Positions 21,901-33,496 of a stretch of 64,000 nucleotides of DNA are shown here, in pieces. The notes beneath the pieces are model-generated. The model saw only the letters and a program-made list of their open reading frames with translations, was not told the origin of the DNA and did not search any database. Position 1 is the first letter of the stretch; each line of letters begins with the position of its first letter. Both the position numbers and the translations under genes were made by a program. The stretch spans positions 1,984,001 through 2,048,000 of the forward strand of contig OY744468.1 of the NCBI GenBank assembly GCA_963556145.1. Direction: 5' to 3'. Source of the DNA: Hygrocybe punicea (lineage: Eukaryota > Basidiomycota > Agaricomycetes > Agaricales > Hygrophoraceae).

Positions 21901-24900
21901 TTTGGAAAGTTTGTGTGTAGGACAATTCATGACAGGTTCTAAAGATGAGGTATCACAGAAAATGGAACAGACAATGTCAAAACCTGAATATCAACAACCA
22001 ACATGTGTCATGCCAGATCCACCATCATATAATTGTTCCATGAATTGTCAATATCACAACAAAAGATCAACATGGTGGCAAAGGTTTCAAGATGTTGTAG
22101 ATGATCTTTTATTGCGATTAAATGTACATAACAGGCATGATGGCAAAAAAAAGCCATATTGTCTTAATTCGAAAGGTGAATGTAAATGACGATTTCCCCG
22201 TGATATCTTTCAACAAACCTTTGTAGAACCTAACACTGGTGCTCTCAACCTCAAGCATGGTGAACCTTGGATGAACACGGTGACACCTGAAGTTACATAT
22301 ATGCTACGATGCAATTCTGATGTGACCAGCTTATTATCAGGTACTGCTATAAAGGCCATAGTTGCATTCATAACAGATTATATTACAAAATTCTCCTTGA
22401 AGACCTACAGCATTTTTGAGGTGATAAAAAGTATTTTTGATAAGAATTCCGAAATGATTGGTGGTGACCTGAAAAGAAAAGACAAAGTCAGAAAACTGTT
22501 TACACAAATAGTCAATTCACTCACCTCCAAAATGGAAATTGGTGCTCCAATGGCTTCATTATATGTGCTTGGAAATCCTGATCACTACACCAGTCATAAA
22601 TTTGTGCCATTCTTTTGGAGATCTTATGTTAAAGAGGTTATCAGTGCATGGTCTGATGAAGAAATTCCCAATATATGTGAAGACCAAGATAATGCACAAA
22701 AGGTTGTTATTGGTAAGAATAATGGCGCATACATTGGACTTTCCAAAGTAAATAATTATATGTTCAGACCAGCCTTGTATGATAATGTATCACTGTATGA
22801 CTGGATATGTCTTGCCACTATGGAACCAAAGAAAAGACGCACCAAAACAAAGACCAAAAGGGCCAGAAGAGAACCAGTGCAAAACCAAATTTTTGACAAT
22901 CTAGGCTGTGATGATTTGTCTGACTCTTGCACTGAACCTACTAATGTTGACTATTCCAGTGATGACAACTTGTCTGATGTCGTTGATAATGATATAGTCA
23001 TGGAGATAGATGAAATTCTAAAACCTGATAGTTTGAATAAAAATGCAGGCCCAGAAATAGTTGATAAAACAAATGAAGTTGATCTTAATAAATTGACAAA
23101 ATTTGAAAATGATTATACTTTACATCCCAATCATCCACAATATCTTACCCACCATGCCAAAATGAAAGGGAATGATCCCTTCATAGTTCCTAATTTTATT
23201 CCAAACACTTTGCCAAGGGCTGACCATGGTGATCGAGAATATTATTGTTGTACAATGTTAACGTTTTTCAAGCCATGGAGAAGTGGCAAAGAACTCAAAT
23301 GTAAATTACAAACATGGGATAATGCTTTTGTAGACCATGAGTTTTCTAAAAGAGAGCTCGAGATCATGAAATACTTTGGTCTGCGGTATGAGTATTTGGA
23401 TGCAAGAGATGATTTCTCTGCTAAACGTCAGAAGAATAATACTGCAGATATAAGGTATTCATGGGCGACCTCAAACGGTCTTGATGAACTGGATGACGTG
23501 AACAATGCTGAATTTGCATTTAACGGCGACGACTTCAACAACAACATTGATGAAGACAATAATGACACAGAAATACTCCTGAAACTTGGTCAAAAAGGAC
23601 AAAAGAGGAAAGATCAAATGCTAATAGCTGAAAGAACTTTGAAAAGGTCAGGATGGCTCGATGATTGTATTGATGGTACCCCAGATATAGGACCTTTGAT
23701 ACCTATAGAACCACCTGTAGTACAATCAGCAAAATTTTGGAGAGCTGCAGTCCTTGCAAAGAAAAAAGAAATCATCGATGACAGAAATAAAAATTTACCA
23801 ACACACACAGCAACCATAGATAAATTGGCAAATTTTCAATATAATGATGTCAAGATAGTGGATGCAGCATACATCAACCATATGTTTATTCCTGCAAACA
23901 GAGCTGATCGTCATCTTATTGATATAACTATCAATGATTACAAGTTGAACACTGACCAAAAGAGAGCATTTCATATCATTGCCAATCACTCTACGTTGAT
24001 TAATAGTTCTGATAAGCTACGCATGTATCTTGGTGGAATGGCAGGCACAGGGAAATCACAAGTCATCAAAGCATTGACTAGTTTTTTTGGTAAACACAAC
24101 GAAAATCATCAATTTGTGGTTCTTGCACCAACCGGTGGTGCTGCTGCCCTTGTAAATGGATCCACATATCACTCCATTCTTGGAATTAATCAGGGAGGAT
24201 CATCTCGTTCCCTTGCACAAGTCCGTGCCAATCTTGATGGTGTGGATTACATTTTCATTGATGAGGTGTCAATGTTATCTTGCAGAGATATAAAATCAGT
24301 GCTCAGTGTGCAAAAGCACGTGATGTTTATGATGAACCCTTTGGTGGCATTAATATGATATTTGCAGGAGATTTTGGCCAACTTCCACCAGCTATGAGTG
24401 GTGCTCCTTTATACTCTGGAACCGTTGGTGTCCAAATCAATTCCAGTCAAACTATAGCAAATCAGGAAGCGGCTATAGGCAAAGCTCTTTGGCATCAAAT
24501 AACAACAGTTGTTATATTACGTGAAAATATGAGACAAACCAATCAGTCAGAAGAAGATGTCCAACTGAGGCTTGCTTTGGAAAACATGAGATACAAAGCA
24601 TGTACTCCCAAAGATATTGCATTTCTTCGTACTCGTGTTGCAGGAAAAAGTCCAAATGATCCAAAATTAGCCCAAAAGAAATTCAGGAATGTGTCAGTTA
24701 TAACTGCATTGAATGCACAAAAAGACAAAATCAATGAACTTGGTATTCAACGTTTTGCTGCTGAAAATAGGAGACCATTAACATCATTCTATTCCATAGA
24801 CAGATGGAATGATCCTACTAGTTCCAATAGCAAAAGAAAATCTCATCACATGTCAACAATTTTGGATCCTATTCGACACACAAAGATATTGGAACCCTCA

Positions 24901-26661
24901 CTCCGAAAGCTACTTTGGAGCCAACCACATGCATCATCCTCTGATCATATACCAGGAAGATTGGACTTATGTGTAGGCATGCCAGTGATGCTGAGAAACA
25001 ATGATGCAACGGAGTGCTGCATTACCAAAGGAGCAGAGGGCATAGTTGTGGGTTGGCAGAGTGCAATAGGTCCTGAGCAACAAACTGTACTGGACACTTT
25101 ATTTGTCAGATTATTGAATCCTCCAAAAAAAATTAACATAGAAGGACTTCCTGAAAATGTGGTTCCGATTACAAAACATGTCATGTCCACCATGTGCTCA
25201 TTACCGAATGATGATGTGATATCTTTGTCAAGAGAACAAGTGTTGGTACTGCCTAATTTTGCAATGACTGATTATGCATGTCAAGGACATACTCGTCCTA
25301 ACAATGTAGTTGACCTCAGTAGTTGTAGAAACCACCAATCCTATTATACTTGCTTATCAAGAAGTGCTTCTGCAGCAGGAACTATCATCATGCAAGGCTT
25401 TGATCCTAAAGTAATTACAGGTGGTGCTTCTGGATATCTCAGGCAAGAATTCAGAGAATTAGAACTGCTTGATGAGATTACCAAACTGAAATATCAAGGA
25501 CTCTTACCAGACCATGTCAAGGGAGATCAGCGAAATTCTATCATTGATCAATTTAGAAAATGGAAAGGAAAGTCATATATTCCAAAAAACATTCATCATG
25601 CTATCGCATGGAAAGCCACGGAGCAACTAAATCAATACACAACACAGCCCTCTCCATGGCAATTAATTAAACCTATGAACAAAAATCAAAAGGCAGATTT
25701 CAGAAACCTCAACTTTGTTCCTGCAAAAGGAACTGTTCCAATCACTGTCACTCATAAAAATTCCACAGCCAATGTATTGCAAAATAAAAAACGAAAATTA
25801 CAACAAGTTGTAAGTTCATCTTCCATTGTGAAAAAAAGACGAAAAACAAGTACTATTGAATTAAATGAACCAAAAGGGTTTATATGGGATGCGCAAGATT
25901 GGAGCTGTGCTTATGATTCACTCTTTACAATATTACTAGCAATATGGAATGAAGATCCATCAAATTGGAAAAAAAGATTCAATAGCATCAATGAAATATT
26001 AAAGATTTTGAGCTTAGGATTCAAAGGATCAAAGAATAACACAACAGATTTAGAAACAGTTAGAAATACAATCAGACATTTATTGCATCAAGAAATATTT
26101 CCTTATGGTCAAGTTGGTATTGCCATAAGTGATTTAGCTCATTATATAATGAAGCCAAATAAAGCAATGACTTCATCTTGTCTTAAATGTATGAATTGTG
26201 AAAACATGATCCTTCTGGAAAATGATAGATGTGACGCTACCTTTCATTGTCCATATTCATTTTCTGGAACAATCTCAGCATATCTTGCTCAAATCATAGT
26301 CAATAGACAACGACATAAATGTCAATTGTGTTAGGGAGAGGTTATAAAATTTATTACATTCAATAAGATTCCTCCTCTAATCATGTTTACAATTGACTCT
26401 ATTGAGAATTTAATAGTGAGTCAAATTATAAACATGTCAATTGATGAGATATTCACCACCTATACACTGAGAGGAATTGTGTACTTTAGTCATGCACATT
26501 TTACTGTTCGCTCATTTGTTAACAGTATGGTATGGTTTCATGATGGTATGTTAACAAAATCAATTTGTATTAATGAAGGAAACATAGATAACTTCTCAAA
26601 CATGGATCTATTGTCACGAAATGGTAATAATTCTGTACTATTTGTGTATGCACAATTTTAA
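18938..26661 (+). pseudogene. Helitron Rep-helicase polyprotein with protease-like tail, broken
   Basis: One reading path with three breaks. 18938-22189: Cys/His-rich start, DUF6570-like region (KYALANGLWMGRIP, PLLVRRRRVSAAL), Helitron_like_N (YPMMFPCLFPYGLGG) and the HUH motif EEQGCLTLHLHMLLW. A TGA at 22187-22189 stops the frame, but 27 codons later the same frame resumes (RFPRDIF) into 22271-24358: Rep tyrosine motif VAFITDYITK, then PIF1-family helicase with Walker A GMAGTGKS and Walker B FIDEVSML. A frameshift near 24288 moves to 24280-26334: GDFGQLPP, helicase end, basic linker and a thiol-protease-like domain (WDAQDWSCAYDS). TAG at 26332 interrupts it; the same frame then gives HFTVRSF and VWFHDG, completing a Cys-His-Asp set. 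Canonical elements have Tyr where this copy has Phe (VAFITDY). Confidence 0.9.
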
Positions 26662-26694
26662 TATTTGTTTTTATTTCGAAAAAGGGACGAGTAA

Positions 26695-26730
26695 CATGCC
26701 ATGCAAAAGCAATGGCCCACACCCCGCTAG
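26695..26730 (+). other. Helitron 3' terminus: hairpin plus CTAG
   Basis: GCCATGC and GCAATGGC can pair (one bulged base) around a short A-rich loop. CCACACCCCG then separates the hairpin from CTAG, and the next host base is T. Spacing and end sequence fit the canonical Helitron 3' end. Confidence 0.75.
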
Positions 26731-26850
26731 TCCAGTTTACAGTGCTACCATATATAGAAACTTTCCCATGATTATGGTCCTTCATTCTTTGAAAGATTTA
26801 TGTTTTCAAAAAAAAGTCATGCATTTTGAAAACAGCAATAAGTAGTTAAG
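26731..26850. repeat. Second half of the dispersed repeat interrupted by the Helitron
   Basis: GTGCTACCATATATAGAAAC, CCTTCATTCTTTGAAAGATT and GAAAACAGCAATAAGTAGTT match 5582-5700 in order, with scattered substitutions. Confidence 0.65.
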
Positions 26851-26870
26851 TGATTAAGAAGGTCCATCTA

Positions 26871-27718
26871 CACAGGGTGCGCAGTAGCATACCATGTCAC
26901 ACAGTATCTTGAAAGTACTTGACAAGTATACTAAATATCATTACCATAACATTCAACATGGTATTGTAACAGTATTCAGACATAAACTACAATACTTGTG
27001 CCCAAATTCATCTGAAGGTATGAAGGCAAATGAGACTTATACCTTTTCAATAACATCAAGCCTTTTGTTTCACTACTTTTACTGTATCTACAGCAAAGTA
27101 CTGTATAGTTCAGATAGAATACTTGCAGCCGAAGATGAATCAAAGTATTAAACTAGTAAGGAAGTTGTGCCACTTTCACTACTAGGATACCTTTTGAATC
27201 CTTTCAAGATACAGTGTGAAATAGTATAGTACTGTTGCCACATTGTGGTTGTAAGATACTGTGTCAATACTGTAAGATACTGTTTCAGTACTTTTATTAT
27301 AATAAAAGTATCTTAAAAGTATTGACACAGTATCTTAAATCCACAATATGGCAACAGTACTATACTATTTCACACTGTATCTTGATAGGATTCAAAAGGT
27401 ATCCTAATAGTAAAAGTGGCCCAACTTCCTTACTGGTTTAATACTTTGATTCATCTTAGGCTGCAAGTATTCTATCCAAACTATACAGTACTTTGCTGTA
27501 AATACAGTAAAAGTAGTGAAACAAAAGGCTTGATGTTATTGAAAAAGTATAAGTCTCATTTGCCTTCATACCTTCAGATGAATTTGAGCACAAGTATTGT
27601 AGTTTATGTCTGAATACTGTTACAATACCATGTTGAATGTTATGGTAATGATATTTAGTATACTTGTCAAGTACTTTCAAGATACTGTGTGACATGGTAT
27701 GCTACTGTGCACCCTGTG
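26871..27718. mobile_element. 848-bp fold-back element with CACAGGGTGC termini
   Basis: The left terminus CACAGGGTGCGCAGTAGCAT and its inverse at 27700-27718 bound a near-perfect palindrome centred at about 27297 (TTTTATTATAATAAAA). Both arms translate to the same 80-residue frame, one per strand, confirming the symmetry. CTA flanks both ends (26868-26870, 27719-27721) as a 3-bp target duplication. There is no real gene; the few arm-to-arm differences imply a recent insertion. Confidence 0.9.
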
Positions 27719-27779
27719 CTACTTATTTTGTCTTAATCTGCAAATTTTATAATTTTAATTTTAATTTTTATAAATCACA

Positions 27780-28330
27780 GGTACTGCTAATGGTACTGTA
27801 AGTGCCAGAGCCCATTCCAATGCTTTTTCAGGTGTCGTGCTGGTGCTGGTGCTAGTCCCAGCCCTGGTGTGGGTGCTGAGACTATGCTGCAGCCAGCAGT
27901 ATTGCCAGCACCATTGCTGGTTGCTGGTGCTGGTGATGCCGGTCCCAGTGCGGGTGCTGATAGACTATGCTGTGGTCAGTGGTATTGCTGGCGCCATTGC
28001 TGGTGCTGGTGCCTGTGCCGTTCTGGTACTGACCTGGCAGCTGGCACCATTGCTTGTGCTAGTGTCAGGGTGAGTGCTGGTACTGCTGATACTGGCGGAA
28101 CCATCACTGCTGTCCTTGTCACTATCCCTGCTGTTCTTGTCACTGTCCTTGTCATTCTCATTGTTGCTTCTGTCATCGTCTTCATTTCCATTGTCCTTGC
28201 CCTCGTGATCACTGGCACTGGCACTGTTGCCATGCTGATGCTGGTGCTGGTGCCAGTTGGCACCGTCATTGTGCTCTCCCATTCTCACTATCAGATTCGA
28301 CAGATTCCAATCCAGCCATGAGGTGGGACT
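27780..28330. repeat. Low-complexity GGTGCTG/CCAGCACC-type region
   Basis: Imperfect GGTGCTGGTGCTGG-like repeats, then (minus strand) an Asp/Ser/Asn-rich frame at 28390-27965. It lies downstream, in the same direction, of the decayed zinc-finger gene at 29427-30110, and could be its disordered tail. Alternatively it is simple-sequence DNA; I do not call a CDS. Confidence 0.5.
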
Positions 28331-29420
28331 CCTTTTTTTTCTTGTTTGACAGTGCACTGTAGTGTATGGCATCAAGTTGGTCGGATACACACTAAAAGTA
28401 AATGCATTATCAGAAGAAAAAAGAAAATGGTTTTGGAACTTTGTACTGGTGCAGGTGCTAACATTGCCATTCTTGCTGTCCTCAGGCTTGCTTTCACTGT
28501 CATCACCATCCTTGTCTTTACCACTGTTGGCCCATCCATGTCATCATTCATGCTGCCATGTCCATGTCATCATCCTTGTCCTTGTCCTTGTCCTTGTCCT
28601 TGTCTTGGTCTTGTCACTATTGCCATCCCCATCATGGTGCATTCTACGAGAAACTTGAAGAGGGATGTGTCAATGGGAAGGAATGGGAGATTACTTATTA
28701 AGATTGTGCTCGGAATTCTTTGTGGTTACTGAGACAAAATGAACAAGGACCAAACAAAGGTAAAGTGTAGACTTAGCATTTTCTTTTGGCACACCGCACC
28801 CTCTCAACATTACGATGGAAACGATGGGCACAACAGCGAGATGGTGAGGGTTCTAGAGTAGCAAGAGAAAAGGTTAGTTGTCTCAATAGTTTCACATTTC
28901 ACCTCATCCTAGCCACCAGTACCTGCACCACGGCATGGCACCAGCATGGCACCAGGACCACCAGCAACTACAACACACCCCAATAATATTGGGTTTTCCC
29001 CTCATGCCATCCCAATGCAGCATACAGCACAATGATGGCACCAGGACTGGCACTAGCACCCACACCAGTACCAGCACAGCACCAGCATCTGAGTCAGGAC
29101 CAGGACCAGTACTGCCACTGGCAGCAATGCCAGTGATGGTGCCAGGACCACCACAGCACCAACGCCAGCACCATCACTGACTGGCACCGTCATCAGCCAT
29201 CAGCTACTGTAGTACTTCCTAGTTCCAAAATTTTATGCATAAAATTAAGTAGTTAAAATTCTGTTCTTAAAATCGTCTTAAAGTTGTTAAGACACTTAAT
29301 TAAATTTTAAGTCGTGTTAAGTCACATTAAGTCACATTAAGTCGACTAAGTCATATTAAGTCACATTAAGTGAAATCATGTTTTCCTGATGAAGTAAATA
29401 TGACACTTACAGATATTAGG
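28331..29420. repeat. Simple repeats between low-complexity blocks
   Basis: Contains a CTTGTC hexamer run (28570-28602), CACCAG/GGCACC-type imperfect repeats (28915-29180) and AAGTCACATT 10-bp repeats (29318-29372). No supported gene. Confidence 0.6.
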
Positions 29421-29426
29421 ATTGGC

Positions 29427-30110
29427 TTAACCTTCCCCAGTGCCTGTGTCATCATCTGAACCTTGACGATAATAACATGGGCCTCCTGTGTTGAATAGGC
29501 TTGCCTTGCCAGATACTCTCACATCTCCATAAAGTGGGCATGTGCTGCTTGATAACCAGGTTCTAGAGTTGGAGAATGAAATTTTGCTGGGAATGTGACT
29601 GTACTGATGGCATTCTGCATTATAGCTGTGCTCACTCAAAGTCTGCCTGGGCTCTGTCAGTGAGGTGGTACAGGTGGTGGAGCCATGTGACCAATTGGCT
29701 GGACATGGCCAGAATACTCTATACAGACATAAAGCTGAATTGAAAATGAAAATACAGTAGGCAAGTACTGACCTCCCCATTGAACTGCAGCATTCTGCTT
29801 CTGAATGTTAAGTGCATTCTCTGATGTCAGCACAGCTGGGCACTCAGTTAACATGCTGCTTTGAATATAGAATTAGACAAACTTACCATACTTTCCATTT
29901 GTTGGGTAGTTGGCTTTTGACGGTAATATCCATAACACTTATTGCAGAAGTGTCAACTGGTTCCTTGGTGGTGAGTGTCTTGCATGTAGTGGAGAGCCTG
30001 CTGGGGCACAAGGACTTTACAGTGATCACATTTGGAGTTGACATTACTCTCACCTGTGAACTCAGCTGCAAAGGAAGCAGGGAAACACATTTAAGGGGAT
30101 ATAATGTTTT
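29427..30110 (-). pseudogene. Decayed gene with a treble-clef-like zinc finger
   Basis: On the minus strand, near 30060-29890, one frame reads SKCDHCKVLVPQQALHYMQD, then a TGA, then HFCNKCYGYYRQKPTTQQ: a C-x2-C…C-x2-C pair typical of short zinc-binding modules. Downstream exons can be followed through 50-60 nt introns (NALNIQKQNAAVQWG, EYSGHVQPIGHMAPPP, YQAAHAHFMEM) to about 29427. At least three further in-frame stops, mostly TGA, interrupt it. A similar order occurs in basidiomycete repeat-associated hypothetical proteins as I remember them. Function unknown; clearly non-functional here. Confidence 0.5.
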
Positions 30111-31359
30111 GAGAACGAGTGGAGAAAATAAGAGTGAGTGACGTGGAAATGGAAGGAAACTCAACTGCAGAGTGTCAACCATCTGGGAGAGCAATGCCAC
30201 AATGCCGAGCATTCATATATTCAAGTAACCTGCTATATGATGTCAATTATTAATGAAATCAAGGTGAGCACTGCAACCTTCCAATCTGCTTGAAATTTCC
30301 ATATACTCGCAAACAGAAAGATCAAGTTTGATGTATAGAGAGCAACAATCACCCATACTCACCACAGAACTGGGATAACATGTGTTGCTGTTCACAGGAA
30401 GACTCGGAAGATAAGAAGTCAATGCCTTGAAGCAGCTATATTGGTGCCGACAATGGTAAGTACTTGCAGATCAGTCTCATTGTTCAGGTCTGCTCAGCCC
30501 AACTCCCGCTGCCAAAGTATGTCATTTTAAGTTGTATATCTACTACCTACTGCACAACTGTCTCAAGGAGGTCCAATGTCAAGGCTGTCCGATGTGGTTG
30601 GATAACCAGTGGAATCACTCTGTCAAATATCTCAGATGGCAGTGCTAGCCATGCATGGCAATCCTCAGCACTCCGACAAACTCAGCGAATACATGCTGTA
30701 CTTGGAGGGGGATCTCCGATGGAGCCTTCAGGTCTTGTGTGGTATCTCCCCACTACTCCTGTGGTGTCCACTTGATGTTGAGTGATCACACGTACATTTG
30801 CCATCCCTTTTTTTCTACCTCTCTGACTGTCCCTCAGTCTCCTGGAGTCACAAGCTGGTGCAATTGAAGCCAGGTAGAAGAATGTTGCTTCTGCCTGATG
30901 TCAAGCTACTCATTCACAGTTGGCTCAAGTTTATCACTGTCCAGTGCCGGAGCCCTAGTGCCTCATGGAGATGTCACGGTAATGCAAAATCCCACTACAA
31001 CACACCCCACCTGCCCCCTTCAAGTGCAATTGGCAGCAGTGGGCCAGCGGCGGCAATGTCATTGGTTCTGTGGTGGGTGCTGCCAGTTCCTCTCAGAATC
31101 CTCTGTAGTGTTTGTTGAACCAGTGGAAGCTGAGTTTACTGACAGTGACCTGGACTCTGGAAAAGAGTAATATATATATCGTTACATTGTTTACAACTCA
31201 TGTACATGCATTTCTGAACTTTGCACACTCGATGTAGTGATAAATATATTCATACATTTGATTAAGAAGTGTGGACAGGGTCCATGACACTATCATGTTG
31301 GCTATCACATGTAGTGTCATGGTTTTTGAGTAGACCAGTCTTGGTTTCCATATTACACA
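30111..31359. other. No convincing gene
   Basis: Moderately CpG-poor DNA with short open frames on both strands, none showing consistent splicing or a recognised domain. A frame at 30898-31170 ends in an acidic tail (EAEFTDSDLDSGKE) but lacks support upstream. Confidence 0.5.
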
Positions 31360-32325
31360 CACAGGAGATGGATGAGGATTTTTTGCAGGCAAATAATACA
31401 CAGATATCTAGTCACATTTTGAAACTATTTGCATTGTTATCTCACTTGTGAAAATATTGCAGAAAATAATATTATCCAAGAGTGGTATTCACACAGAAAA
31501 TAGTGGATATAGAAATTACAATTATTTAGGCCTTTATTGTTTTCATTATTGTGAACATGTATTCAGAAAGGAGAAAATGATTCAAATATTTAGGATTTCT
31601 AGACCAATATCCATGGCTTTTATTGTGAGGGCAGAATTTTAGACTATTTGGTCTCCAGATAATCGGGACCTGGCTTGTGCCTGAATTAGCTCAAGACCAA
31701 ATATCTTGAAGATCTGCCTGACAATAAGATCCATAGATATCTGGCCAGAAATCCTAAATATTCAGGTCATTTTCTTTTTTCTGGAGACATGTACACAATG
31801 GGTGACTTCCCATAGCATTTAAATAATCTAAAAACATAAATTATCACCATATGCAGTACTCTGATCGACAAAGCCGAACAGCCACTAAGACCGGAAAAAA
31901 CTTCAAGCTCTGTTGTCCTGAAATGGTGGACTAAACCCAAAATCTGGAAGGGGGGGTATACCCCCCCTTCTAGATTAAATTTATTTCTGCATTAATTTTG
32001 GAGATCCGCCCCACTCAAACAACCCGATTGTGCCTTTGCCAAGTCTCGGCATGTCAAATTCTGACGTCTCAACCAGATTCAACTGACACTGAACAAATTA
32101 GGCCAGCAGCAAGAAGCTGACTCAGCTAGGGGTTTCAGCTCCCTGTTGAAAACATATTTAAATGCTGTGGGAAGTCACCCAATAATGAAAACAATAAAGG
32201 CCTAAATAAGTGTATTTTCTATCTGCACTATGAATGCAGCATTTAGATAACATTATTTTCTACAATATTTTCACAAGCGAGATAATAATTTAAAAATGTG
32301 GATATTTGCACATTATTTGATCCTA
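31360..32325. mobile_element. CACAGGAG-family fold-back, 3' end truncated, with nested MITE
   Basis: The left arm CACAGGAGATGGATGAGGAT at 31360 follows the 3178 copy through AATAATACACAGATATC and GAAAATATTGCAGAAAATAA. The right arm runs from 32184 (ATAATGAAAACAATAAAGGC) to about 32325 but lacks the terminal 25 bp or so. The palindrome centre is near 31685. A second element sits in the right arm at 31800-32180. Confidence 0.8.
31800..32180. mobile_element. 381-bp MITE with GGGTGACTTCCC termini
   Basis: Inverted ends GGGTGACTTCCCATAGCATTTAAATA-like and complement, flanked by AAT on both sides (31797-31799, 32181-32183). The related fold-back at 4888-4905 has the uninterrupted host sequence ACACAATAATG, confirming insertion and the 3-bp duplication. 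The interior holds a 24-bp perfect palindrome (31947-31970). Confidence 0.85.
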
Positions 32326-32656
32326 GGGCCGGAAGTCCGTAGGCCAGTGACTCCACCCTAGTCGTCGTAGTAGTCGACCAATTTCAAAATTTCAACCATG
32401 TTGAAGTGTATTGTGATTGTTTACAGGGGAAAATGATAATCTGATACATAAGAAGATGTAAAGTATAGTTTGATCCAGCATTGCCTGGGGAATACTCAAG
32501 AAACGTCCAATGGAAGAGAGAATGCAAGGTAGTAGAGGACCAGAGACTTTGGGGGAGAACACCACTCGATTTGAGGACTATGGAAGCAACCAACACAATA
32601 TTCACCGCCTGTACTGTGATTTTGCGGTGTGCACTTACAGTTCTGCAGCGCTATTA

Positions 32657-33460
32657 CTATTCCGCAAGTCCAGGTCCCCGAGAACGGGAACGAGATATAT
32701 TGCCAAGCCCACCACGGCCAGACGAGTGCTGCAACGACATGAAGGAAAGGATGATCAGACCAGAGATAGGGGGCCGTGATGGTGAATCGGGGAACTTACA
32801 ACTGCCGTCTTCTCGGCATCGGCATGATGTTTGAGTACTTCCTTCTCGAATTCAACGGCCTTTGGCGAGGATTTTTGCGTACTTCGTGAGGGGGAACGGA
32901 TATTTCCAGCTCCACCGCGACCTGTGGACATCACCTGTTGGGAAATGTGTTGAGTGCCCATGGAAAACTGTCATTCAAGGGTAAGGCAAGGTACCTTCTC
33001 TGCTTCAACAGCAAGCTCCCTTCCACGAGTCGGCGAAAAGTCATCCGGCCCGTCCACTGGCTTGACTACATCCCTGGAAGTGGATGAGCGGTGAATATTG
33101 CCGTATCCGCCTCTCATTGATGATTTCTGGAACCAAGCGCGTTGTGGATATTTGGAAGGGGGGAAACAAGGGAGTGCCTTACGAATGCATCCCGTCCTCT
33201 GGAGATGGAGCGAGCCCTTGCTTCTTCTGAGTCGAGGGATGTCAGGACACCTCCAACTGCAAACCGTGACCCGACTGACCTGAACTGACTTCTGACTCGA
33301 CGGTCCTCTCACGGCTCAGTGCTCTGGTGATCTTCGCGCCAATAGCTGCCATTTGTTGGGGCAAGGAGTGTCTATTATCAGCAGATTCGGGAGACGAAGT
33401 TCTTTTTTGGTTCTGTTCGAGGACAGGGGACGAGGATTTTGTGAGAAGCGTCGCGTTCAT
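32657..33460 (-). CDS. DUF3602 (Par32-like) protein, 187 aa
   Basis: Minus-strand exons 33460-33280, 33226-33183, 33126-32995, 32934-32800 and 32728-32657 sum to 564 nt, exactly 187 codons plus TAG. The protein carries three copies of the family's repeated signature: GGYGNIHR, TGRGGAGNIR and SGRGGLGNIS, in a Ser/Arg-rich, probably disordered chain. DUF3602 proteins are small fungal proteins; yeast Par32 links TORC1 signalling to ammonium transport and is heavily phosphorylated. The start at 33460 gives MNATLLTK; an upstream in-frame ATG at 33496 would add 12 residues. First gene of the host island. Confidence 0.85.
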
Positions 33461-33496
33461 GAGTGGGAGTGTGTGTGTGGGTGAGGAATCAAACAA

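Larger units (their letters stand above)
18387..26730 (+). mobile_element. Helitron, about 8.3 kb, non-functional
   Basis: A rolling-circle transposon encoding a Rep-helicase. The 3' end is recognisable: a GC-rich hairpin (GCCATGC-loop-GCAATGGC, 26697-26716), about 10 nt, then CTAG at 26727-26730 followed by T, the expected Helitron terminus. The 5' end is placed at TC 18387-18388. Sequence just before it matches the repeat copy at 5562-5578, and sequence after 26735 matches 5580-5700, so the element appears to have split a copy of that repeat. The 5' position is less certain than the 3'. A 204-bp MITE is nested near the 5' end. Confidence 0.75.

Noticed and set aside
26894..27695. Two identical 80-codon frames on opposite strands
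   Set aside because: Both arms of a palindromic element; not a gene pair.
27837..28658. Hydrophobic Leu/Val-rich plus-strand frames resembling a membrane protein
   Set aside because: Translation of imperfect GGTGCTG and CTTGTC simple repeats.
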